A DNA stretch of 64,000 bases from Prosthecobacter debontii (GTDB lineage: Bacteria; Verrucomicrobiota; Verrucomicrobiia; Verrucomicrobiales; Akkermansiaceae). The notes beneath the pieces were generated by a model. That model had not been told where the DNA came from, made no database searches, and saw nothing but the letters and a program-made list of their open reading frames with translations. The stretch covers positions 19,896 through 83,895 of the forward strand of contig CAMBPB010000006.1 of NCBI GenBank assembly GCA_945869465.1, in the 5' to 3' direction. Shown here in pieces: positions 49,694-62,218 of this stretch. Positions within the stretch are counted from its first letter, which is position 1. Every line of letters begins with the position of its first letter. A program made the position numbers and the translations under genes.

Positions 49694-50299
49694 ATGAAAG
49701 CGGCCCGAACCCCCATCTCCCAAGGCCAGGTCATCCTCCGCCGCGTGGCGGAGAAGGGTCGTGGCTGGGCCTTCACGCCACATGACTTCGCCGATCTCGG
49801 TGATCCTCGTGCCGTGGGGGTGACGCTCGGCCGTCTTGTTCGCGACGGAAAAATCCGCCGCATCTCGCGCGGCATCTACGATTGCCCTCACGATCATCCC
49901 TTGCTCGGGAAAACGGGAGCCACCTCGGATGACGTCGTCGCGGCGGTCGCCCGGGGCCGCCATCTCCGGCTCTTGCCATCACCCCAGGTGGCCGCCAACC
50001 AGCTTGGTCTCAGCACCCAGGTGCCGGCCCGTTTGATTTACCAATCGGATGGTGCGCCGACTACTTTGAGCTTGGGCAATCGCCAGATCGTATTCCGGCG
50101 GAATACGGGACGGAACCTCGCGCTGGCGGGTCGCGCCAGTGGCTTGGTCGCACAGGCCTTGCGGGATTTCGGCAAGGGGAATGTCGCCCCGGACACCATC
50201 CGTCACCTCCGCCGCCGCCCAGATGCGGATGACGCCGGAGGTGGATTGGGGAGCCGTGGCGGTGAGGATTGTGGGGCTGAGGTAGCGCTCTCTTGCTAA
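49694..50299 (+). pseudogene. DUF6088/AbiEi-like antitoxin, probably 3'-truncated
   Basis: N-term wHTH ILRRVAEKGRGWAFTPHDFADLGDPRAVGVTLGRLVRDGKIRRISRGIYDCP typical of the family; C-terminus diverges into repeat sequence after RHLRRRP; no toxin partner adjacent. Confidence 0.65.
50230..50276 (+). repeat. 47-bp direct repeat, copy 1
   Basis: tgacgccggaggtggattggggagccgtggcggtgaggattgtgggg. Confidence 0.95.
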
Positions 50300-50513
50300 G
50301 AGAGCAGGCCAATGAAGTGGGAAAGAACCGACCAAGAGGTTACCGTTTCGCAGTTCTTGGGCTTCTTTTTCGCCCCACATTGGCTGCTGCCCCGGCGGTG
50401 CAGCGCCACCTTCTTCAGCGTGTGACGGCGAGGCGGCGTATGAATTTCCCATTTCTCACCGTGCATTCATTTTCCGTGTATTTGGTGTATTCCGTGGTTC
50501 TCCATCTTCCCGT

Positions 50514-50864
50514 TTATAGCCTCCGGCGGAAGAAGGTAAAGTGGGCGGTCCGGGCCGGATCGCGCCCTACCAAGGCTCGGAGCGGGACGCTCCGGCAATG
50601 GCCTGTGGCGAGACGCCGCAGCCACGGGCTAGAGCTGAGCTTGTGCCACCTGATGCCGGAGTTGGATTGGGGAGCCGTGGCGGTGAGGATTGTGGGGTTG
50701 GCCCATGTAAAAGTGATGCGCCATTTCGAGGCGCGGGCATTGGCGTCGATGGAGTATCTCTTGGTGCCGTGCAGTTTGTGGTAATGAAGAACGACGGCTT
50801 CTGGACTGGCTTCAACAATCGCTGTGAATTCGGCAAGGGTCGTGGCGGGCGGCGGTGATTTCAA
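50514..50864 (-). pseudogene. HigB/RelE-like toxin fragment
   Basis: ATTLAEF...LHYHKLHGTKRYSIDANARASKWRITFTWA resembles the C-terminal half of HigB-type toxins; N-terminal half absent and tail runs into the repeat. Confidence 0.5.
50651..50697 (+). repeat. 47-bp direct repeat, copy 2
   Basis: tgatgccggagttggattggggagccgtggcggtgaggattgtgggg; 45/47 identical to copy 1. Confidence 0.95.
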
Positions 50865-51145
50865 ATCAGGAGTGACGCTTCCAGGTTCAGCACTTCCGCA
50901 GTTTTCCTAACGTGGCCGGTGTTGAATTTCCTCTCACCGCGAAGAAGCCGGGAAGCGGTGGAGCGGTCGATGCCGATGAGCTTGCCCCACTCGGTGGCGG
51001 TCATGCCGATGTTTTCGAGATGGGCGGCGAGGAACTCGTGCGGCGGCAGCGAGGGGGGGATTCGTGCGATCAAACCACCTTCAGGCGCCGGACGGGTTGG
51101 TGAAGAAGCGCTGGCTGCGACGCCCGCAGCCTTTGCGACGGTCAC
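50861..51145 (-). CDS. XRE-family HTH (HigA-like antitoxin) protein
   Basis: FLAAHLENIGMTATEWGKLIGIDRSTASRLLRGERKFNTGHVRKTAEVLNLEASLLI; GTG start overlapping the EamA stop (GTGA). Confidence 0.75.
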   Translation of the reverse strand: MTVAKAAGVAASASSPTRPAPEGGLIARIPPSLPPHEFLAAHLENIGMTATEWGKLIGIDRSTASRLLRGERKFNTGHVRKTAEVLNLEASLLI

Positions 51146-52053
51146 AGACCCGCCGCTAACAAGCGTTTCCGCCGCGCGAGCTCGCGCAGGATCAGCGGGT
51201 GCAGGAGATTGGCGGTGATGATGGCGCCGGTGCCGACGAAGAACGCCGGGTGGAGCTGGCGATGTTCGCCAAACAACAGCGCCGCGGCGATGATCCCGTA
51301 AACCGGTTCGAAATTGTTCGCCAAATTCACCGTGTAGGCGCTGAGATGCCTCAGGAGCTGGATGTGAAACGCATAGGCGAACACCGTGCAGGCCCACGCC
51401 AGCAACAACAGCCAGAGCCAATCGAGTCCCTTCCACTCGAACATCGTGACAAAAGCGCCGGGCCCGTCGAGCCACGGCAAACACCCCAGGCAGATCAAAC
51501 ACGCCCCCACCATCTCCCAGATCATCATGACCAGCGGATCCATCCGCCCCTGATTGACGAGCCGTCGGTTGAGCACTGGAAACACCGAGGCCAGCATCGC
51601 CCCCAGCAACGCCACCGCCAGCCCCGCCAGGCGCCCGCGCTCGAATCCGGCGACCAGCAGGATTCCCAGCACCACTAACAGCCCAAGCGCCACTTCCAGC
51701 GGCCGGACCCTCCGCCGATCGAAGAGCGGTTCGGAAAACGCCGTGAAAAACGAGGTGGTCGCCATGCCGGCGAGGCAGATCGAAATGTTCGCCAGCTTGA
51801 TCGCGCCGAAAAAGCACATCCAATGTCCACCGACGATGCAGCCAATCCCCAGCAAGCGCAGCATCCGCCCCGGCGGCGGCAGCGGATCACGCCGCAACAC
51901 CAGCGCCATCAGCAGCGCTCCGCCCAACGAGGCGAGAAACGTCCGCCAAGCCACCAGCGCCGGCGCGGAAAGCGTGATCAAATGCCCGAAGATCGACGTG
52001 GTGGCGAACACCACCACCAGCAAATGCAACTGAAGATAGATCAAACGCGGCAT
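51142..52053 (-). CDS. EamA/DMT superfamily transporter
   Basis: About ten TM helices in two repeats; GAIKLANISICLAGMATTSFFTAFSEPLF; VNLANNFEPVYGIIAAALLFGEHRQLHPAFFVGTGAII. Confidence 0.92.
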   Translation of the reverse strand: MPRLIYLQLHLLVVVFATTSIFGHLITLSAPALVAWRTFLASLGGALLMALVLRRDPLPPPGRMLRLLGIGCIVGGHWMCFFGAIKLANISICLAGMATTSFFTAFSEPLFDRRRVRPLEVALGLLVVLGILLVAGFERGRLAGLAVALLGAMLASVFPVLNRRLVNQGRMDPLVMMIWEMVGACLICLGCLPWLDGPGAFVTMFEWKGLDWLWLLLLAWACTVFAYAFHIQLLRHLSAYTVNLANNFEPVYGIIAAALLFGEHRQLHPAFFVGTGAIITANLLHPLILRELARRKRLLAAGL

Positions 52054-52179
52054 GCGAACGCACCCTCAATATCCCGACACCCCCCGGCAACGGAAAACGG
52101 CGGCAAGCCAATTTTTGTGCCGGATTCCACGCGCAACGAGCCGCAGGCCGCGGTGGCAATCCATGCGTCAGCTTCATCA

Positions 52180-54759
<2,580 letters not shown>

Positions 54760-55150
54760 GGCGATGGTGTTTGCTAGAACTTAGAACGTTTGGCGGGAGC
54801 TTGCAACGAGGGACTTGCGGGATTCCTGATCCGGGATGACAGGTTGGCGTTCCTGTTCGTCGCTACGCCGCCGGAACCGGTTTTCTTCATCCTCGGCAAC
54901 CACCACGCGATCCAGAAACTCATCCAAGCCACGCCCCAAGTTTCGTTAGGATCTCCGGGGGAAAATCAAGCGAACCGGGCCAAAGCAGGACGGTTTGGAA
55001 AAAAACGCGCGTCGAGAACTCCAGGGGGACTTCCGCCGCGCGCTTTTCATTTTGCGGTGTGCTTCGGCGGGATTTCATCCAAATGCGTCTTAAATCCATC
55101 TCGTACTAGACCAACCCGCTTGTCTGACCTTAACTGGCAGCCCGCAGCCC

Positions 55151-55714
55151 ATGAGCCTCCTTTTCTTCAAACGTGTCCTGGCCAATCCTGTCAGGGTTGG
55201 CTATCTGGTGCCGAGTTCCCGGTTTCTGACGCGTCAGACCGCCAAGCTGATCAATTTCTCAAAAGCCCGGACCGTCATCGAACTCGGTCCCGGGGAAGGC
55301 TGCCACACGCGGCGCATTCTGCGGCGCATGGATGCAGGGTCCCGGCTCATTCTGATCGAACTCGACGATCATTTCGCGAGGCACTTGGAAACCCAGTTTG
55401 CGCATGACGCCCGGGTCCTGGTGGTTCACGCCAACGCGCTTCATCTTGCCGAGACTCTGGGGAAACTCGGGGTTTCCGAGCCCGACTACATTGTCTCTGG
55501 CATTCCGTTCACCATCATGGACCGCGAATTGCGCGAGCAGTTGCTTGCCAACATCGCCCGCGCCATGGGGCCGAAGAGCCGGTTCATCACCTATCAGGCG
55601 ACCATCCAGATTTCCACCCACGGGCTTTTCGACCTCGTCCGGCGTGAACATTGCCTGTTCAATATCCCGCCGCTTCACGTGATGGAGCTCCGGAAAGCCG
55701 TCGTCGCATCGTAG
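55151..55714 (+). CDS. SAM-dependent methyltransferase, phospholipid N-methyltransferase-like
   Basis: [30 protein letters not shown]...[16 protein letters not shown]...[20 protein letters not shown]. Confidence 0.85.
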   Translation: MSLLFFKRVLANPVRVGYLVPSSRFLTRQTAKLINFSKARTVIELGPGEGCHTRRILRRMDAGSRLILIELDDHFARHLETQFAHDARVLVVHANALHLAETLGKLGVSEPDYIVSGIPFTIMDRELREQLLANIARAMGPKSRFITYQATIQISTHGLFDLVRREHCLFNIPPLHVMELRKAVVAS

Positions 55715-55724
55715 GATCCATGCC

Positions 55725-57506
55725 ATGAGCGAATGGATTCTGGGAATCGACTTGGGAACCACCCATTCCGCAGTGGGCACGGTGGATTGCGGGTTCCCCA
55801 TCCTGTTAGCCAACGAAGACGGCCGCCGGATCACGCCCAGCGCGGTGTGGATCGGCCGCGACGGAACCCTCGAAGTGGGGGCCAGTGCCTTGCGCCGCAG
55901 GACCTTGGAACCGGACCGGGTGGTCACCAGCATCAAACGCCTGATGGGCCGCCGCGCCGCTGAGCTGGAGGAGCATTTTCCAGTGCCGGTGGCGACGGGA
56001 AACGACGGCCTGCCAAGGGTGTTAGGCAGGACGCCCGAGGAAATCAGCGCGGAAATCCTCCGGGAAATGAAACGCATCGCCGAGTGGCGGATGGGCGCGG
56101 AAATCACCAAGGCCGTGATCACGGTGCCGGCGTATTTCCATGACGCCCAGCGCGCCGCCACCAAACGCGCCGGTGAACTCGCCGGACTCGAGGTGGTGCG
56201 GATTCTCAATGAACCGACCGCCGCAGCACTCGCCTATGGCTTGGACAAACTCGGCGACCACGCCCGGGTGGCGGTTTACGATCTCGGCGGCGGCACTTTC
56301 GATCTATCGATCCTTGAAATGCACGACGGGGTGTTCCAAGTGCTGGCCACTCACGGCGACACCCGTCTCGGCGGCGATGATCTGGATGCTTTGATTGTCC
56401 GCCGCGTGCGGGAACGGGCCGGAATCGACGAATGTGGCGGCGTGCTCCGCGTCCGCCTGATGGAGGAGGCGGAACGGGTGAAGCGCGTTCTATCAGATGA
56501 GGACGAGGCGGTGTTCCGGGTGCCGTTTTACGATGGATCTCACAGCATCGAACAAACTTTTTCCCGCGCCGATCTGGAATCCATCGCCGCGCCATGGATC
56601 CAGCGCACGCTGCGGCATTGCCGGCAGGCACTCGCCGATGCGGTGCTCAAGCCGGAAGACCTGGACGCGGTGGTTCTGGTAGGCGGCAGCACGCGCATCC
56701 CCGCGGTGCGCCGGGCAGTGGCGGGTCTTTTTAACCGCGAGCCGGATGTTTCCCAACATCCGGACGAAGCGATCGCACTCGGCGCGACCATTCAGGGCGG
56801 CGTGATGAGCGGCGCCCTGCGGACGGTGGTTCTGCTAGATGTAACGCCGCTCAGCCTTGGCGTGGAAACCTTCGGTGGCCTGATGAACGTGCTCATCCCG
56901 CGCAACACAACCATCCCGTGCAAGGCCGGCGAGATGTTCACCAACGCCGCCGACGACCAAGTGGCGATGCGCGTGCGGGTGCTCCAGGGCGAACGCGAAA
57001 TGGCGCGCGACAACTGGGAACTGGGCAATTTCGACGTGGCCTTCGCCACCGCACCCAAAGGCCAGGCCCGGCTGGGAGTGCAGTTCAAAATCGACGAAAA
57101 CGGGATCCTCGAAGTGCTCGCCCGCGATGTTTCCACGGGTGCCGACACCGTGGTGAAGATCGGCAATGCCGCGGTGAACGTCGATGACGCGGCGGTCGAA
57201 ACCATGGTGAGCGAATCCGTGGAACACGCGTTCACCGACATGGCGGAGCGGGTGTTCACCGAGGCGAAACTCAAGGCGGAGGAATTGCTGCCGGCGGTGG
57301 ATGCCGTGCTCGGCCAGGGTCTCGCAATGGACAACGAACGCGGCGAAATCGAGGCGGCGGCGGATGCCGTGCGCAAAGCCCTAACTACCGGATCCGGCAA
57401 CGCCTTGAAGGCCGCCGTCCAGCGCTTGGATTCCGCCACGGAGGCCTTGGCGGCCCGCCTCGTCGAACAGGCGATGGACGAGGCGATGGAGCGTGGGATG
57501 GCTTGA
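55725..57506 (+). CDS. Hsp70-family chaperone (DnaK/HscC-like)
   Basis: [86 protein letters not shown]. Confidence 0.95.
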   Translation: MSEWILGIDLGTTHSAVGTVDCGFPILLANEDGRRITPSAVWIGRDGTLEVGASALRRRTLEPDRVVTSIKRLMGRRAAELEEHFPVPVATGNDGLPRVLGRTPEEISAEILREMKRIAEWRMGAEITKAVITVPAYFHDAQRAATKRAGELAGLEVVRILNEPTAAALAYGLDKLGDHARVAVYDLGGGTFDLSILEMHDGVFQVLATHGDTRLGGDDLDALIVRRVRERAGIDECGGVLRVRLMEEAERVKRVLSDEDEAVFRVPFYDGSHSIEQTFSRADLESIAAPWIQRTLRHCRQALADAVLKPEDLDAVVLVGGSTRIPAVRRAVAGLFNREPDVSQHPDEAIALGATIQGGVMSGALRTVVLLDVTPLSLGVETFGGLMNVLIPRNTTIPCKAGEMFTNAADDQVAMRVRVLQGEREMARDNWELGNFDVAFATAPKGQARLGVQFKIDENGILEVLARDVSTGADTVVKIGNAAVNVDDAAVETMVSESVEHAFTDMAERVFTEAKLKAEELLPAVDAVLGQGLAMDNERGEIEAAADAVRKALTTGSGNALKAAVQRLDSATEALAARLVEQAMDEAMERGMA

Positions 57507-57619
57507 GCCCTGTAATTTCAAGATCCGCAGCGACAGGTCCGAGTTCATAAAAGAAGCACGGAGAAATTCAGTTTTGCCAATCTTTGACGCTTTGATTTTA
57601 ATCTCACAAAGATTTCCCA

Positions 57620-58270
57620 ATGCCCATGAGTCCAACACTCCCGCAAGACACCCCGACAGTAGTACCGTCAGACTCGCTCCCGCCGCACGGCCTTTTTATC
57701 GTCATCGAAGGCATCGACGGCACCGGCAAATCCACCCAGGCCAAGCGCCTCGGCGAGTGGTTCGTTTCGCAGGGACGCGAGGTGATGCTGAGCCGCGAAC
57801 CGACCGACGGTCCGTGGGGCAAGCGCCTTCGCGAGTCAGCCGCCACCGGCCGCCTATCGCCCGCGGACGAACTCCAATATTTTCTCAACGACCGCCGCCA
57901 GCATGTTGAAGAAACCATCGCCCCGGCGCTCGCCGCCGGCAAAGTGGTGATTCTCGACCGTTACTATTTCTCGACCATGGCCTATCAGGGAGCGCGCGGT
58001 TTCGATCCCACGGAAATCCGCCGGCTCAACGAGGAGTTCGCGCCGGTGCCGGATCTGTTGCTGATCCTCGATCTCGATGTGGACACCGCGCACCAGCGCA
58101 TCGGAGTTCGCGGCGACGCCACCAACGAGTTCGAGAAACGTGAGAGCCTGGAACGCTGCCGCGAAATCTTCCTCTCGCTCAAGGACGAACCGTTCGCGCG
58201 GGTGATCGATTCCAACGGCTCTCTGGATGAAGTCAGCGAGCGGATCCGGCAAATCGTCGGACCGGTCTGA
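57620..58270 (+). CDS. tmk: Thymidylate kinase
   Basis: LFIVIEGIDGTGKSTQAKRLGEWF; SREPTDGPWG; VVILDRYYFSTMAYQGARG. Confidence 0.96.
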   Translation: MPMSPTLPQDTPTVVPSDSLPPHGLFIVIEGIDGTGKSTQAKRLGEWFVSQGREVMLSREPTDGPWGKRLRESAATGRLSPADELQYFLNDRRQHVEETIAPALAAGKVVILDRYYFSTMAYQGARGFDPTEIRRLNEEFAPVPDLLLILDLDVDTAHQRIGVRGDATNEFEKRESLERCREIFLSLKDEPFARVIDSNGSLDEVSERIRQIVGPV

Positions 58271-58290
58271 CTCGTCCGACAAGTGAACCG

Positions 58291-58872
58291 CTACTTCTTC
58301 ATCACGTCGCTGGCCTCGACGCCCTTGCTGTTAGACCGGCGCTTGCTGTCCCAGCTTTGGATCTGTTGTTTTTGGACGGCCTTGTTGGATTCGTCGATGT
58401 TCTTCAGGTATTCGCCCTTCTCCAGCACTTTGCGGTTGGAGGGCTTGGGACTGGCGGCGCCGCCGGATGATTGCGGAACCTCCTGCGGAATGTTCGCTTG
58501 CAACACCGTGTTGCCGCGATGGAAGGCATAACGGGTGGCCTCTGCCGCGTAGATCGCCTCGGCCTCGCGGTGTTTTTTCGCCTTCGTCAGCGCCGCGCCC
58601 ATGAGAAAACGCGCCTTCATTCGCCACGGCGAATCCGCCGGCACCGCCCCGGCGGCGGCAATCGCCTCGTCCTGCCGGTCCGCAAGGTGGAGACTCAGCG
58701 CCTTGAGGTAGGCTGCGTAGCCAGGCTCCCCGGCATCCGGCGGCAGCGCGGCGAACGCGGCCGCAGCCTCGGGGTATTTTCCCGCCTTCAGCAGCGCCGC
58801 GGCATCGTCAATGGGAGCGGCGTGCAGAGGGCCGGCAATCGCCAGCAGGAACACAAGAGCGGAACGTTTCAT
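58291..58872 (-). CDS. Secreted TPR-like hypothetical protein
   Basis: Signal peptide MKRSALVFLLAIAGPLHA; helical repeats DDAAALLKAGKYPEAAAAFAALPPD. Confidence 0.7.
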   Translation of the reverse strand: MKRSALVFLLAIAGPLHAAPIDDAAALLKAGKYPEAAAAFAALPPDAGEPGYAAYLKALSLHLADRQDEAIAAAGAVPADSPWRMKARFLMGAALTKAKKHREAEAIYAAEATRYAFHRGNTVLQANIPQEVPQSSGGAASPKPSNRKVLEKGEYLKNIDESNKAVQKQQIQSWDSKRRSNSKGVEASDVMKK

Positions 58873-59073
58873 GGCGGTGGCAAGGGTGATGCTGAGACTC
58901 TAAGACTGAAAATCCGGGACGGCGGGTTACGGCTTGTGACAGCCGTATGAAATCGCGGGTGATAGGGCAAGGTGGATCACGAACGCGATTGTCCCTTGCC
59001 GACTCCTGATTGCCCCTTGCGATCACGGAATCGGGGATGTAGTTTATTACCCGGCCAAAAGGCCCCTAAAATC

Positions 59074-59418
59074 ATGAAGACGACCCCCATCCTAGACCCC
59101 CGTGCCAGTGATCTTATTTCCCGCGTGAGCGAGGACGTTTCCCTACTGCGCCAGGATATCGGCAACCTTGTCTCCCACACCGCCCACCATACGCTCCCGA
59201 CTGGCGTGCGCGAACTGGCGGACAACGCAAAACACCGCTTGGCCGACGGAAAACTATTTACCGCGGAGCAGCTTCGCGCGCTTCGCAACCAAGTGAACCA
59301 ACCTGCGGCGGCTTGGCTTGGCGGGGCGGCATTGCTTGGCTTGGTGGCGGCGGGAGGCTACCTCCTGTTCCGCGGTCATGGAAATGGCCTCAGCGACATC
59401 ACCCGCGAACACTCGTGA
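59074..59418 (+). CDS. Small membrane-anchored protein (DUF883-like)
   Basis: N-terminal helix with SEDVSLLRQDIGNLV and C-terminal TM AWLGGAALLGLVAAGGYLLF. Confidence 0.6.
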   Translation: MKTTPILDPRASDLISRVSEDVSLLRQDIGNLVSHTAHHTLPTGVRELADNAKHRLADGKLFTAEQLRALRNQVNQPAAAWLGGAALLGLVAAGGYLLFRGHGNGLSDITREHS

Positions 59419-59428
59419 ACAACTCCGG

Positions 59429-61312
59429 CTACGCCCAACAAGGTCGCTCGGTTTCGAAATGCATCGGCTCGCCGCTCCGTGGATGGTGGAACGAAAGTTT
59501 CCACGCGTGAAGCTGGAGCGGCGGAGCTTCCACATCGAGCGTCTGCGTGTCGCCTAAGCGCCCGTCCGGCAGATAGGCGGGATCCCCCGCGACCGGATGG
59601 CCCAGGTGCCACAGGTGAATCCGGATCTGATTGGTGCGGCCGGTGAGAAGCCTCGCTTCTAACAAAGCCGTGCCGTCCGCGCGGCGCTCGATGACTTCAA
59701 AATCCGTTCGCGATGCTTGGCCGGATTCCTCGTCGATCCAATGGGTGCCGAGTCGCTGCGGTTCGGCAGAAATGGGAGCCTCGGAGAAAAATCGATCGTT
59801 TGTCGGATGGCCGGTCACCCGCACCAGATAGCGTTTGTCCACGGTGCCTTCGATAAACTGGCGTTGCAGCAGGCGGCAGAAATGCCGGGTGCGGGCGAAC
59901 AGCACGATGCCGGTGGTGTTCGCATCCAGGCGGTGCACCGGCCGCGGGACATGCGGAGGATCGCAGGCGAGGTTCATCAGGTATTGCAGCGTGTTGCGGT
60001 GGAAACGCCCGCTGGCGTGCATCGGCAGCGGCGCGGGTTTCCTAACGACTATCAGGGCCTCGTCCTCATGCAACACCCGGATGTCGGTGGCCACCGGCGG
60101 CTCGACATCAGGCGGAAACACCTGCACCACCCGCTCCCCCGCCCGCACGATGTGGTCTTTCGAGCGGACCACGCCGCCATAGTTCACAAACCGGCCTGCC
60201 TCACAGCGGGCTTCCCATTCAGCCGGAGAAACCTGCGGAAACAAATCGATCAGCACCTCCAGCAGCGCTCGCCCGTCATGGCCGGCCGGGATGTTCACTG
60301 GCCGGCGGTTTTCCAGCGGAACCGAGCCCGGCAGCGGAGCGCACACCTCGCGTAATCGGGCTTCCCTGGAGGCGATGCGCCCGGCTAACAATTCAGGCTC
60401 GCTCTTGAAACAATGCGGGCAGCTCCTGCCCTGCACAAATCGCGGATCCTCCTGATCGGTCGCGTCCAGCGGGGCCAGACAGGCGAAACACACCGCGTGA
60501 TCCGACTCACACAGGGCCGGGTCCACACCCACGCGCTGGTCGAAGACGAAACAATCGCCGTCGTAGTGCGCGCCGCCGCATTCCTCGAAGTATTTCAGGA
60601 TGCCGCCGTCGAGCTGATAGATTTGCCGGAAGCCCTCCATCTCCATGAACGGCCCCGCCTTCTCACAGCGGATGCCGCCGGTGCAGAACATTACCACCGG
60701 CTGGTCCTTCAGTTCCGCGGGCAATCCCCTAACAAACCCGGGGAACCCGCGAAAGGTTTTGATGTCGGGATCAATCGCGCCCTTGAATGTACCGAGTTTC
60801 ACCTCGTAATCGTTGCGCGTGTCCAGCAGCGTCACCGCCCTCCCCTCGTCCAGCCAGCGCTTCAGTTCCTTCGGCGCGATCTTCGGCGAGGTGTAATCCG
60901 CCGGACGCACCGCCTCCACGCCGAACGAGATGATTTCCTTTTTCAAGCGCACCAACATGCGGTTGAACGGCTGGCTGTCGCTCAGGCTCACCTTCGGTGC
61001 CAGATCCTCAAGGCCCGGGATCAATCGCAATCTCGCCAGCAGTCCGGCGATCGAGTCCGCCGCTCCGGCGACGAACAAATTGATGCCCTCGGTGCTCAGC
61101 AGGATCGTCCCTTTCAAGGACCAGGCCTTGCATGAAGCCTGCAATTCCTCGCGCAAGGCCTTGAGCCCGGTGAGTTCGGCAAAACGATACGTCGAAATAT
61201 TGGTGACCGCGGACACGGCGGAACGACAGCACGCGAACCAACCCGGAGCAAGCGACACTTGCAGCAAGAACCGGGTGGGCAGCATCTCCAAACCATGGCA
61301 GGCTGCGGCCAT
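59429..61312 (-). CDS. Fusion: TrhO-like rhodanese (tRNA uridine hydroxylase) + RluA-family pseudouridine synthase
   Basis: N-half [55 protein letters not shown]-half [55 protein letters not shown]. Confidence 0.93.
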   Translation of the reverse strand: MAAACHGLEMLPTRFLLQVSLAPGWFACCRSAVSAVTNISTYRFAELTGLKALREELQASCKAWSLKGTILLSTEGINLFVAGAADSIAGLLARLRLIPGLEDLAPKVSLSDSQPFNRMLVRLKKEIISFGVEAVRPADYTSPKIAPKELKRWLDEGRAVTLLDTRNDYEVKLGTFKGAIDPDIKTFRGFPGFVRGLPAELKDQPVVMFCTGGIRCEKAGPFMEMEGFRQIYQLDGGILKYFEECGGAHYDGDCFVFDQRVGVDPALCESDHAVCFACLAPLDATDQEDPRFVQGRSCPHCFKSEPELLAGRIASREARLREVCAPLPGSVPLENRRPVNIPAGHDGRALLEVLIDLFPQVSPAEWEARCEAGRFVNYGGVVRSKDHIVRAGERVVQVFPPDVEPPVATDIRVLHEDEALIVVRKPAPLPMHASGRFHRNTLQYLMNLACDPPHVPRPVHRLDANTTGIVLFARTRHFCRLLQRQFIEGTVDKRYLVRVTGHPTNDRFFSEAPISAEPQRLGTHWIDEESGQASRTDFEVIERRADGTALLEARLLTGRTNQIRIHLWHLGHPVAGDPAYLPDGRLGDTQTLDVEAPPLQLHAWKLSFHHPRSGEPMHFETERPCWA

Positions 61313-62141
61313 GAATGATTACGAACGCATCGCCGGGGCCATCCGCTTCCTGGATGAGCACCGGGCAGACCAACCGGACCTCGCCACGTTGTCGGCGCGG
61401 ATCGGGCTCAGCCCGTCGCGTTTCCACTACTTGTTTTCCGCTTGGGCGGGAGCGACGCCGAAGGATTTCCTGCAATGCCTCACGCTGTCCCACGCCCGGG
61501 AATTGCTGCGCCGCGGTGAAAACGTGCTCGCCGCCGCGCTCGACTCCGGGCTTTCCGGACCGGGGTGCCTGCACGATCGGTGTGTCAGTCTGGACGCCGC
61601 CACACCGGGCGAAATCAAGGCGCGCGGCGCGGGCTTGACCCTTCACGCGGGAGTCGCGGAAAGCCCCTTCGGATTCTGCCTGATAAGCGAGACGCTGCGC
61701 GGCATTTGCCATCTCTCATTTTTTGAAGAGGGCGGTCGCGAAAAAGCCATCGCCGCAATGCGCTCCGAGTGGCCGCTGGCGACTGTGGATTTCAGTGACG
61801 ATCACGCCGCCCGCCTCATCGAAAAAATCTTCGCCATCGGGGCCAACCCGTCATCGCCATGGAAACTCTTTGTCCGCGGCACGCCTTTCCAACTCCGCGT
61901 CTGGCGGGCCTTGTTGCGGGTCCCGCCGGGAACCCTCGTCAGTTATGGCAAACTCGCCGCCGCCGCCGGCAACCCGAACGCTTCCCGCGCCACCGGATCC
62001 GCGGTGGGCGGTAACCCGATTTCCTTCCTCATCCCCTGCCACCGCGTGATCCGCGAAACCGGCATCTCCGGCCATTACCGCTGGGGAGTTGTTAGAAAAC
62101 GCGCGATCCTGGCATGGGAAACCGGACGCATGAACCCGTAA
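61311..62141 (+). CDS. Ada-like AraC-HTH + methylated-DNA-[protein]-cysteine S-methyltransferase
   Basis: N-term AraC HTH (LATLSARIGLSPSRFHYLFSAWAGATPKDFLQ), C-term FLIPCHRVIRETGISGHYRWGVVRKRAILAWE. Confidence 0.93.
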   Translation: MNDYERIAGAIRFLDEHRADQPDLATLSARIGLSPSRFHYLFSAWAGATPKDFLQCLTLSHARELLRRGENVLAAALDSGLSGPGCLHDRCVSLDAATPGEIKARGAGLTLHAGVAESPFGFCLISETLRGICHLSFFEEGGREKAIAAMRSEWPLATVDFSDDHAARLIEKIFAIGANPSSPWKLFVRGTPFQLRVWRALLRVPPGTLVSYGKLAAAAGNPNASRATGSAVGGNPISFLIPCHRVIRETGISGHYRWGVVRKRAILAWETGRMNP

Positions 62142-62167
62142 TCCGCAGGTTCGTCGTTCCAGCGCAA

Positions 62168-62193
62168 AAGGCCGGGAGTCGCCCCCCGGCCTT
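62168..62193. terminator. Bidirectional hairpin between convergent genes
   Basis: aaggccggg agtcgccc cccggcctt inverted repeat between 62141 stop and 62219 stop. Confidence 0.6.
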
Positions 62194-62218
62194 ACATTGA
62201 ACGATGGACCGGCGATTG

